This document shows positions 56,401-64,000 of a stretch of DNA of 64,000 nt, in pieces. Every line of letters starts with the position of its first letter. The stretch's first letter is position 1. The position numbers and the translations under genes are program-made. Under the pieces are notes generated by a model. That model saw only the letters and a list, made by a program, of their open reading frames with translations. It was not told where the DNA came from and searched no databases. Source of the stretch: Riptortus pedestris (taxonomy: Eukaryota; Arthropoda; Insecta; Hemiptera; Alydidae); contig CM032229.1 of assembly GCA_019009955.1 (NCBI GenBank), positions 7,236,001 through 7,300,000 on the forward strand. The letters run 5' to 3'.

Positions 56401-59325
56401 TATTTTAAAAAAGAGAAAATATGGTGAGATGACATTCCTAGTGTGTCTTTCCAGCATGTAGGAAATCTGCTTAGTTTAAGGAGTCCCTGCGTGGTGGACT
56501 TAAAGTGTTCAAAACAACATTTGTAGGACTTTATTTTATCAACAAGATTGATCATATAAAATATTTGGATTCGTCGTGGACAAAAAATATTACGCCCTTA
56601 CATTTCATCCCTTTCCTAAATAGCCAAACCTCTTCAGCCAAATTAAGAACTCTACAAATTTCATATTTAGTTTAAGACGAAATGTCTACAAATCGACTTT
56701 GGTAGGGTGTTAATAGGCAAATATTGTTAATCTGAATAAATCAAAGGCCAGGCGTCTTAGCTACAATCGTTGTGCTCTTTCGGAAGCTGCTTCTTTGCTA
56801 TTACTATTCCCACACAAATCCAGGAGATCTATTCGAAATATAGTATACAGATTTAAAACCTTGCATTGAGATACGCCGAATAAGCCTCCTTTGTTCATCT
56901 CAAGGAAATTCTACCTATGACTTCTTTCAGTCCAACTTATTCCAGCAAATCTGCCAAATCCACATTTTCTTTTTGCTTCTAATCGTTTATATTCCATTTT
57001 ATGAACATTTGAGTCGAACTGTTTTTTTTTTATTATTTTTTTTTTACCCGAGATCCAGTGTTCGAATTGGATAGCAGTTGGGGGACAGAGTGACCTGCCG
57101 TGGTTGTCCCGACAGTTCCCCTTCTACTGAACACTCTGAAGTTCTATTTTAAGGCAGTGTTGTGAGCTGGTGTGGGTGTAATAGAACTGGAGTTGTGGGT
57201 AACCCGGCAACTGGAAGTACCGGGTGGGTTCTGGGGATAGGAGAAAACGAAAGAAGAGAGGATAGGGATAGTAGGAGAGGAGGTAAGAAAGAAAAGAAGA
57301 AAATCTAAATCTAATGATAAAAGATAACCTAAGTGTGGTCTACCTTCAAATAGGCCCAAAGCGGTCGCTGTGGGCGAGAGAAGGAAGAAGACGCTCGAAT
57401 ACTGACTAAAACTAAATAAACCTATTTAAACCTATATTAAGCTAACTTAAATAAAAGAAAACCTAAACTAAGTAACCTAACTAACCTAACCTAACCTACA
57501 GAGCAAAAGTTACTGATGGTGAGCTATGTGTTTTTATGGTCAGAGCTTCCGTGCCCGAGCAGTGCTGTAGAGGTTCAACAGCGGTGATGTCGACTAGGGG
57601 CTAGTTGTCGCCGATCGCCATTCGCCAACATACCGGCTGAAGAGGGGGTTGGAGGGAGGAGTAAAGGGGATTATCCATGTGCTCTAAGGAATCGAATAAT
57701 TTGATATGACGGCGGGAGATGGTCTGGGAAATGGGTTCTAGGTTGAGGGTAGGATGGATTATCCAGTTAGGGGCTCTTTGGAGGGAGGTGTGCCGGACGA
57801 TTTTACGGACAAGTCCGTTTTGAAAGGCTTGGAGTTTGGATAGGGGGATTTGGTGAGGTATCAGAGGATAGGGGATCCGTAATGGAGGCCGGGTTGGATG
57901 ACGCCTTTGAAATTAAGGAATTTCTGACGGAGGCTAAGGACAGGGGAGGTGAGGAGGTAGTTGAGGGACTGGAAGTTGGATCTGACGGATTTAATTTTGT
58001 GATCTATATGGGTGGAGGAGGTAAGGTGTTTGTCAAGGTGGACTCCTAGGTAACAGATGGAACGGATGTTTTGATGGAGGTGTTGTTGAGCCGGAAGGTT
58101 TCGGGGATGAGTGCGAGTTGTTTATGGTACGAGAAAACCAAGGCATCTGTCTTCCTGGGATTCATGTGGATATTGATGGATTTGAGGTTGTCGGAGATGG
58201 TTTGGCAGGCTGATTCTGCTTGGGCGCGGGCGGGATTGAGGGAAGTGCTAACGAACGCCACGTCATCTGCGTTTGCTACTACCTCAGTGTTGTAAAACCG
58301 TTGACTTACCACTTGTACGGTGTATGCCGTAAACAAAGAAGGTGAGAGGGGGGAGCCCTGAGGCACTCCCACTCGGAGATGATAGGGAGTCACCGACCCT
58401 TACTTGGAAGGACTGCCCAACTGTTTCGTTCACAGTAAGTCACATTCATATCACTCTGTCTTTGAATAAGTCATCTTCAAACGGTTCGCCATGAATATCA
58501 TTGCATGCGTTCAAAATTAGTCGTGTGACATTCCGACTAGGAAACGTGATATTTATTTAAGAATCTTCAACATAGCTGATAATAAACTACTTGAGTTATT
58601 AAGCCTAATACTTTATGTTCTTCAGCTTCTTGTTGTTTAAAAAGCAACTTGGAAAACAACATGACAGCTAATGAGAGACCCTAAAGCTAAAGTGATAATT
58701 TTTATTACAGATTCTCATATTGTTAGTTATAATGTTTTAAGAAAATGTTGTTGCGTGTTTTCTTTGGCGTTCCACCTGGTATTTTTTACTGTGACATGAA
58801 GCACAACGTGAAAAAAAAGTTGTATAATGACGTTCAATGTTTTGTCGTTGTCTTGTCGAGTTATAATGACAAAAATGTGTTACAGACCATCCGAAGGACA
58901 AACGTGTACGTTTAAACAGGGACGGGAATGACTTGTAATGTAACTAAAGTGTACAAATTAGAATGATTCTTATTGAGTCTTATTTTCAACAAAATCTTCT
59001 CTCGTAAATATTCATTCAGTCTCTCACGTGTTTCAGCTACGAGACAGGAAATGGCATTTCGGTGCAGGAAGACGGTTTCCTCAAGAATCCTGGACAGCCT
59101 GAGCTGGAAGCGCAGACAGCTAAAGGAACATACACTTACACAGCTCCAGACGGGCAGATCATCACAGTGAACTGGTATGCAGATGAGACTGGATTCCATG
59201 CAGAAGGTGCCCACCTGCCGACTGCACCTCCAGTCCCGACGGGACCTGCTCAGCAAGCCATACCTGTCCGCAGACCCCCGCCTCCTGCACCGCAAGGACC
59301 TGGCTTCTTCAGGGGAAAGAAGTAG
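53436..59325 (+). CDS. Cuticular protein, RR-1 type, three coding exons
   Basis: Join of 53436-53444 (M-K-V, donor gtaagt), 54658-54794 (donor gtaaag) and 59037-59325 (acceptor tttcag), giving 144 residues. The order is a signal peptide ([16 protein letters not shown], cleavage before Q17), a linker, then the Rebers-Riddiford chitin-binding domain. That domain runs from about residue 42 to 111: [52 protein letters not shown] proline-rich tail ([13 protein letters not shown]) ends in GKK. A tiny first exon that splits the signal peptide is the standard insect cuticle-gene layout. The product is secreted by epidermis and binds chitin in the endocuticle, close to SgAbd-type endocuticle glycoproteins. 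Introns of 1.2 and 4.2 kb are full of transposons, yet the frame and all splice sites are intact, so the gene looks functional. Confidence 0.93.
53565..53960 (+). repeat. Family X copy in cuticle intron 1
   Basis: gaaaagtccgtcacgcaggggctgcgtatacaaagcagatttc at the 5' end, then a degraded body up to about 53960 (aaatatccagtaaggtatagatcaa). The TA tract and 3' end are missing. Confidence 0.7.
54095..54482 (-). repeat. Family X copy in cuticle intron 1, inverted
   Basis: cgaatttcgaaaattcaaaatatttccattactatg..ttcggtaaactcccact..caaatattgttttcaacggacc. It ends gtgggaaatctgcttagtttacgcaaccttgcgtga. A T run at 54358-54382 lies inside. Confidence 0.7.
54658..54794 (+). CDS. Cuticular protein exon 2
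   Basis: Encodes the rest of the signal peptide, the N-terminal linker and the first tyrosines of the RR domain (GSYRY). The acceptor is a tandem gaggag: use of the first AG would start the exon at 54655 and add one Glu after MKV. The second AG gives the more hydrophobic MKVAAIF. The last two bases (AG) complete a Ser codon with exon 3. Confidence 0.88.
54970..56275 (-). mobile_element. piggyBac-like element, family 1, internally deleted
   Basis: 1306 bp between TTAA duplications (54966-54969, 56276-56279). The 16-bp terminal repeats start ccctggagtagtcgcg, with two mismatches. Subterminal words gtcgc and gtcaacc repeat at both sides. It lies 175 bp downstream of the exon 2 donor, in antisense to the cuticle gene. 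Confidence 0.92.
55200..55835 (-). pseudogene. piggyBac transposase fragment
   Basis: The minus strand encodes [12 protein letters not shown], the first catalytic Asp in [29 protein letters not shown], and the second catalytic Asp in [10 protein letters not shown], then [12 protein letters not shown]. After KQTPL the frame shifts near 55350; [12 protein letters not shown] and the [12 protein letters not shown] segment appear in other frames down to about 55235. The block that should give N-x-TKGGVD (third Asp) reads TKIGVV and stops. The N-terminus and cysteine-rich tail are gone. It is a dead DDE(D) transposase piece. Confidence 0.88.
57021..58437 (-). mobile_element. Jockey-like LINE fragment C in cuticle intron 2
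   Basis: A 5'-truncated minus-strand copy. The tail appears as a T-rich run interrupted by attatt (57021-57048). The 3' UTR includes CCTAA repeats at 57473-57498, and the RT remnant lies above 57600. The 5' break is near 58437. It is a relative of the LINE at 24537-33169 and more diverged. Confidence 0.85.
57640..58437 (-). pseudogene. LINE RT C-terminal fragment
   Basis: Open part at 58046-58393: [17 protein letters not shown], catalytic [11 protein letters not shown] (Tyr of the usual Y-A-D-D changed to Asn), [12 protein letters not shown]. The sequence continues with frameshifts and stops as [14 protein letters not shown], [18 protein letters not shown] and related blocks. [10 protein letters not shown] just upstream is shifted. 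Dead. Confidence 0.85.
58438..59036 (+). other. Distal part of cuticle intron 2
   Basis: No repeat recognised. It ends in a polypyrimidine-rich acceptor, ctctcacgtgtttcag. Confidence 0.5.
59037..59325 (+). CDS. Cuticular protein exon 3
   Basis: Begins with the third base of the split Ser codon after ctctcacgtgtttcag and holds most of the RR-1 chitin-binding domain plus the proline-rich tail, ending in TAG 59323-59325. Aromatic residues alternate as expected for chitin-facing beta strands (YTYTAP, WYADE). Confidence 0.93.
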
Positions 59326-60111
59326 ATACTGGCAGACAACTCCAAGATTCAATAACTTAAACATTCCATAGACCTTTAAGTTCCTTCGAGTGTGATAACT
59401 GATGAGTAAGGTACCTTCACAAGTTCCAGACCTATTAGTGGATAAAACTATCATCAATTTACTGAGTGATTTACATTCCTGATTTCTACAGGTCGATTGA
59501 AATTGACAGGTCGATTGATTTACTACTTATAGTTGTCATTAGATTCTCAGCAGAAACTGTCACCATTATCATCCCATTTAGATCAACAACTACCACTGTA
59601 TACACACCCATCCTCAACTCAACAAGTACAACAACTCTTGTTGAACTCTTTTTACACTGCAAATTAAGATCGGCATCACTGTCTCATTGGCCATCAACAC
59701 GACCATTGCCTATTCGATGATAAGAGCCGACATCAACAAAAGTTCAAGATGACAAAAGCTGTCATTACGTTATGTAGCTGTGCACCTGTTGATTGTTTCT
59801 CTCCCTGATGTCTACTGCCGTTACCACTCTACACAACTATTACGGAACATTACAAATAATTGAGAATCAAAGAGTTATCCAATGTACAACACTTTCTTCT
59901 CGCTCATGATGTGTGTCCACTTCCTACTTATTTATTACTTAATTAAAAGTAAATATGTATAAAAAACACTAGACCTTTGTATATAAACATAAGTTATAAA
60001 AAAATGCTTCAGTACCTGGATTGTTTCCTTTCGATTAATTAATGTCTGCTTTAGTTATTAACTTGGAATGTTTAAACAATCAACAACCATTTTGTAAATA
60101 TTTTTAATAAA
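59326..60111 (+). other. Cuticle gene 3' UTR
   Basis: No conserved ORF follows the stop. A good AATAAA lies at 60106-60111 and a second at 60290-60295, either of which could end the transcript. The UTR length is inferred from these signals only. Confidence 0.6.
60106..60111 (+). terminator. Candidate polyadenylation signal
   Basis: AATAAA followed by a T/G-rich stretch (aggtttgtaaaac). An alternative signal lies at 60290-60295. Confidence 0.55.
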
Positions 60112-61695
60112 AAGGTTTGTAAAACTTAGCTAAAATGTCTAAATCTAAGAACTGCCTACTTTCCTATTTAATTTTAATACATTTAATGTTTTTTTTTGGT
60201 TTAACTACTTTCACCACATCTTTTTTTTCTTGGCTACTCCTGTCTGTACTAGACTTTTAGTAATTTTTTTTAATTGTTTTGAACTAGAGAATAAAGATTA
60301 AAAAAAATATACTTAATTAAAAATATAAACTTCACAATGGATTTGTTCATCACGTCATAAGGTAAGATAAAAGATGGATATAGAGTTGTAATGGTCAGGA
60401 ACCCCAATTAACAAGCAAAGTTCTCAGAACAACAACAATATGATAACTGACCGACCGTGTGACGGCTGCAAAGCAAGGTATGTCTTGAGATACAAAGGTC
60501 GGGATAGGTCTATTATTCAGGGAGAGTTTGGGCTGATCGATAAGTAGCAGGAGTAGAGACCATAGGTTGCCTGCCGAGCAAGGCAAGTATATCATCATTA
60601 TATTTTACGAAAAAAAAATATATATATGGTGAACACTACCAAAACTTGTATTTAATAACTACTTGCTAAGATGGTTACAGTTTTTGGGTTTACGACGTCC
60701 ATTCATGCTCTCCTTGACTTCCATCAATTTCTTTGAACGAACTTGTTGTCGAACAACAACCTTTTGGTTTACTCAGCTTTACCTTGGACTACCACTTCGA
60801 CGGAAAGCTTACGCATGGTACACGCGTAGCTGGAGATCTGAAATATCGAAAATAAGTCATCCCAAAAACATGACTAAATGGATAGAAGTCCAATACTTCA
60901 TATGAACAGACGTCGAGTAACCAAAAAATGTAATTCGGACATTCTTCAGGAACAGCTGTGATGCCATGTTCGTTGTCACAAGTTTTCTTTTTTGAAAAAT
61001 CAGATTGACAAAACGTTTGTAGACAAACGTCGTTTGAACGAATATCTTAAGATGAGTACCTTAAGCTAGGTGGCTTTTCTTGGATGATTTTTGTTTGGCA
61101 TGGCTTTGCCATGTTCAATATTTTCATATATTCTGCCCCAGTTCTTAGGATTATACTTTAATATCTAGTAACAAAAGAGAACTTATACAATTTCTTTGAA
61201 GAATAAAAAAAAATAAAAAAGAAAAACGATGGACAATGTTAATCGTAATCATGAATAGTTATTCATCATCATTATGAACAACTCATCATCATTATGAAGT
61301 GCCATTATTGAGGTAGCATTGCTCGAGAAATATTTAAACGGATAATCGAATGGTTGAATAATGAGTGGAAATATTATTCATCGAAATACTTTTATTGAAT
61401 TTTACACCTTTCTGAGACCATGAAGAATCAATGCACTATTGTTGAGCCTGGAAGACCAAAGTATGTGCGGTTATTCAATCCCAATTGGTTAACCAAACCA
61501 TTATGTGCAATAAACATCATCATAATTATGGATAACATGATGATGTTTTGGTGTGATGGTACCATCCTCAAGCCTGTCGTTAGTTGTACTGCGTAGCCCC
61601 TTGAAATTTGCTGTATTTATTTAGTCCTTTGGTCAGCTATTCTTTATTTAGGGAAATCCGTTTATCTCTTGATGTAGTTGTTCTCATACCTTTAT
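60112..61695. other. No gene recognised
   Basis: The 80-codon plus-strand ORF at 60663-60905 has no motif that I know. 61260-61300 has a repeated tcatcatcattatgaa word. 61545-61620 resembles 395-440. Confidence 0.35.
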
Positions 61696-61699
61696 GGAT

Positions 61700-62178
61700 T
61701 TCTGTGTGAGATACATGCAAATACGCAGTATGATAACGTCATCAATAAAAATTTTGCGGACGTAAATCGAAAATATTTATTTCTTCAAAACCATACTCGG
61801 TATTTAACTGTATCATTACACACTAAAGCTCATATTAGTTAATAGCTGAAATCGTGGGTGGAATATGGAGGGGTTAGAGGGAGGATTTTGAAAATCCAGA
61901 ATATGTCCCTTATTATGAGTCGTATCGCATAATATTAAAGAACCAATCTCGTTAAGCTATTGATGATCTACAATTGTTGCTTTACACATTTTTTCGTAAC
62001 TCAAGTATTGCGCGAGTTATCTGTACTTTCTTTGTTTCATCCTTCAATCACCCCTCCCCCCCATAATCCTTTTATCTTCAGTTTTTTTACATAGAAATAG
62101 AGAATATGTGTAGAGATGAGTTCACCAGTGTATTATACCAGCAAGTGGGAAATCTGCTTAGTTTAGACAGCTCCAGTA
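61700..62178 (-). repeat. Family X copy, minus strand
   Basis: gagatacatgcaaatacgcag..actcggtatttaac, aatccagaatatgtcccttattatgagtcg. It ends caagtgggaaatctgcttagtttagacagc. The TA tract and 3' hairpin are missing. Confidence 0.7.
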
Positions 62179-62439
62179 TATTAAATATGTGTACATTAAT
62201 GTTCTGGTGTATTCGGCTTAGATCAATTTAAATATCTTCTACACACTCCGAGTAGGGAATACAAATTGTGTCCACCTTCATGTAATAGTTAGATATTTTG
62301 TGTTTCTTCTTGCATGAGTGATGGGATTTGTGTGTCTTCATAATGTAAGAAAATGTCTGTTAATATAGATGATGTTACCCGACGGTTGTTCTGAATATCC
62401 TACTGCCTTACCAGAAGTAGTGTTAAGTCTATAGAACAT

Positions 62440-62608
62440 CAATTCTAGACCATCCAGAGTTTCACATTTAAGATTGGTTCTATAATATTTCATGATCCGA
62501 CTAATTTTAAGGAGATATTTTGAAAGTTCGAATCACTCTAAACCTTCCTTATTGCTAGGCCAATGTCAACCATTAACGACTCTCAACTGTGAGTGACATG
62601 AAACGTTT
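62440..62608 (+). repeat. Family X fragment interrupted by a piggyBac end
   Basis: gattggttctataatatttcatgatccgact, aaggagatattttgaaagttcg, gtcaaccattaacgac, then gacatgaaacgtttaa. It stops at the TTAA of the normal block acgtttaaatatcgag. Confidence 0.7.
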
Positions 62609-64000
62609 AACACTCCAGTAGTCGCGCCTGATCTGTGAGATCGCTGATAGATTTCTTATTGTATTGCCAGACACCCTTTGCGAAGGGGGTGCCGAGCCTA
62701 GCCCAGACTAGTGCAGACCTTCAAGCATTTGACATAGAGTCGTCAGATTACGATCGATCTCCTAGATACAGCGCGACCTCTCTTGTAAGCATTTGTGTTT
62801 ATTTTATAATTATTTTCCTTCATTGTAAATCGATCTAAAACAATACATTAAAACATTAACTAAGTTAATTAAATACTAAATTAACTAAGTAAATTAAAAC
62901 ATTCTATAGCAATAATAATGATAGTAAATTTACTTTGTTAAACTGGAGGGAGAAGATCTGTGAGATACAGCGCGACCACTTTTGTTTTAAATTAATACAA
63001 CATTTATTAATTTTTACATGTGATTTTAAATTTTATTTAATCCAGATCAAAAATGTCTTCCCCAAGCATTTTATATGATGTTACAAATGATGAAGATGTG
63101 AAGAAAATACATAGAGTATAATTTGAGGTAGACGTGGATGAAGAAAGGGGTGGTTGGTGCACATTCACACTCCTGCTGTAGAATATGAAATAGGAGATGA
63201 AGACCTGGATACAGTTGAAGAAGAAAGTGGTGGTTGGTGCACATTCACACTCCTGCTGTAGAATATGAAATAGGAGATGAAGACCTGGATACAGTTGAAG
63301 AAGAAAGTGGTGGTTGGTGCACATTCACACTCCTGCAGTAGAATATGAAATAGGAGATGAAGACCTGGATACAGTTGAAGAAGAAAGTGGTGGTTGGTGC
63401 ACATTCACACTCCTGCTGTAGAATATGAAATAGGAGATGAAGACCTGGATACAGTTGAAGAAGAAAGTGGTGGTTGGTGCACATTCACACTCCTGCTGTA
63501 GAATATGAAATAGGAGATGAAGACCTGGATACAGTTGAAGAAGAAAGTGGTGGTTGGTGCACATTCACACTCCTGCTGTAGAATATGAAATAGGAGATGA
63601 AGACCTGGATACAGTTGAAGAAGAAAGTGGTGGTTGGTGCACATTCACACTCCTGCTGTAGAATATGAAATAGGAGATGAAGACCTGGATACAGTTGAAG
63701 AAGAAAGTGGTGGTTGGTGCACATTCACACTCCTGCTGTAGAATATGAAATAGGAGATGAAGACCTGGATACAGTTGAAGAAGAAAGTGGTGGTTGGTGC
63801 ACATTCACACTCCTGCTGTAGAATATGAAATAGGAGATGAAGACCTGGATACAGTTGAAGAAGAAAGTGGTGGTTGGTGCACATTCACACTCCTGCTGTA
63901 GAATATGAAATAGGAGATGAAGACCTGGATACAGTTGAAGAAGAAAGTGGTGGTTGGTGCACATTCACACTCCTGCTGTAGAATATGAAATAGGAGATGA
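62609..64000 (+). mobile_element. Putative piggyBac-like element, family 3, 5' part
   Basis: Directly after TTAA (62605-62608) is cactccagtagtcgcgc, resembling the family 1 end ccctggagtagtcgcg. Nearby the word gatacagcgcgacc recurs (62764, 62963) together with gatctgtgagat, as subterminal repeats. A short frame starts at 63053 with MSSPSILYDVTNDEDVKK, plausible for the acidic start of a piggyBac transposase, but it ends at a stop after 22 codons. The right end lies outside the window, so this is tentative. Confidence 0.5.
63129..64000. repeat. 80-bp satellite-like tandem array
   Basis: The word ggttggtgca recurs at 63152 and then every 80 bp to 63952: eleven units, continuing past the window edge. 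Units are almost identical (one ctgcag for ctgctg near 63334). On the plus strand one frame per unit reads YEIGDEDLDTVEEESGGW, but 80 is not a multiple of three, so the frame shifts each unit and stops occur. Confidence 0.97.

Larger units (their letters stand above)
54895..56500 (-). repeat. Family X copy in cuticle intron 2, split by piggyBac
   Basis: The left half gaaaattcaaaatgtcaccgtt..tcgaaaattgttacagaacccatc stops at TTAA 54966-54969. The right half resumes at 56276 and ends tgtaggaaatctgcttagtttaagg..tccctgcgtggtggac near 56500. Confidence 0.75.

Noticed and set aside
63037..63964. Series of 79-codon minus-strand ORFs with MCTNHHFLLQL starts
   Set aside because: All are the same ORF repeated every 80 bp; it exists because the satellite unit happens to be open for 240 bp on that strand.

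Overview
The window looks like A+T-rich insect nuclear DNA. It holds one convincing host gene: a three-exon cuticular protein gene on the + strand (coding exons 53436-53444, 54658-54794 and 59037-59325) encoding a 144-residue secreted Rebers-Riddiford (RR-1 type) chitin-binding protein. Introns, an arthropod cuticle gene and arthropod-type transposons (Jockey-like and R2-like LINEs, mariner, piggyBac, Tigger, Helitron) all point to an insect. I cannot name the species.

Almost everything else is mobile DNA in layers. The base layer is a non-coding repeat, called here family X, present in more than twenty whole or partial copies. Its 5' end holds a hairpin and the motif AGCAGATTTCCC. A body with an embedded (TA)n tract follows, and the 3' end is a GATTTCCC/GGGAAATC hairpin followed by CTAA. 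This resembles Helitron-related (Helentron/DINE-1-like) non-autonomous elements. Later elements landed in it: mariner (9032-10306), a fold-back element with a 10-bp target duplication (7254-7543), Tigger (37528-38040), a canonical Helitron (39705-41334) that itself holds a piggyBac relic (39927-40830), piggyBac relics at 54970-56275 and from 62609, and a Jockey-like LINE.

The centrepiece is a three-level nest at about 24.3-33.6 kb. A family X copy is split by a Jockey-like LINE on the minus strand (24537-33169, 12-bp target duplication, 77-nt poly(T) tail). The LINE endonuclease domain is split by a Ty3/gypsy-type LTR retrotransposon (27635-32012) with two identical 119-bp LTRs. Three shorter fragments of related LINEs (about 11.9, 20.1 and 57.0 kb) have the same orientation.

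Other regions: an R2-like LINE relic with a restriction-like endonuclease (13130-16030), a PGBD-like piggyBac relic (5275-5925), an RT fragment (18.7-19.0 kb), a broken exon of an unrecognised protein family (17.3-17.7 kb), tRNA-derived SINE pieces, long TA/GA/CT tracts, a 58-bp minisatellite (47.1-47.7 kb) and an 80-bp satellite running off the right edge (63.13-64.0 kb). No transposase, reverse transcriptase or integrase here looks fully intact. I see no rRNA, tRNA gene, CRISPR or bacterial-type operon.

The most unusual signals are the fold-back elements and dispersed repeats that share a hammerhead-ribozyme-like core (CTGANGA, hairpin, GAAA), possible Penelope-like remnants; piggyBac and Tigger derivatives that keep only a DNA-binding or cysteine-rich domain; and the heavily invaded introns of the cuticle gene.
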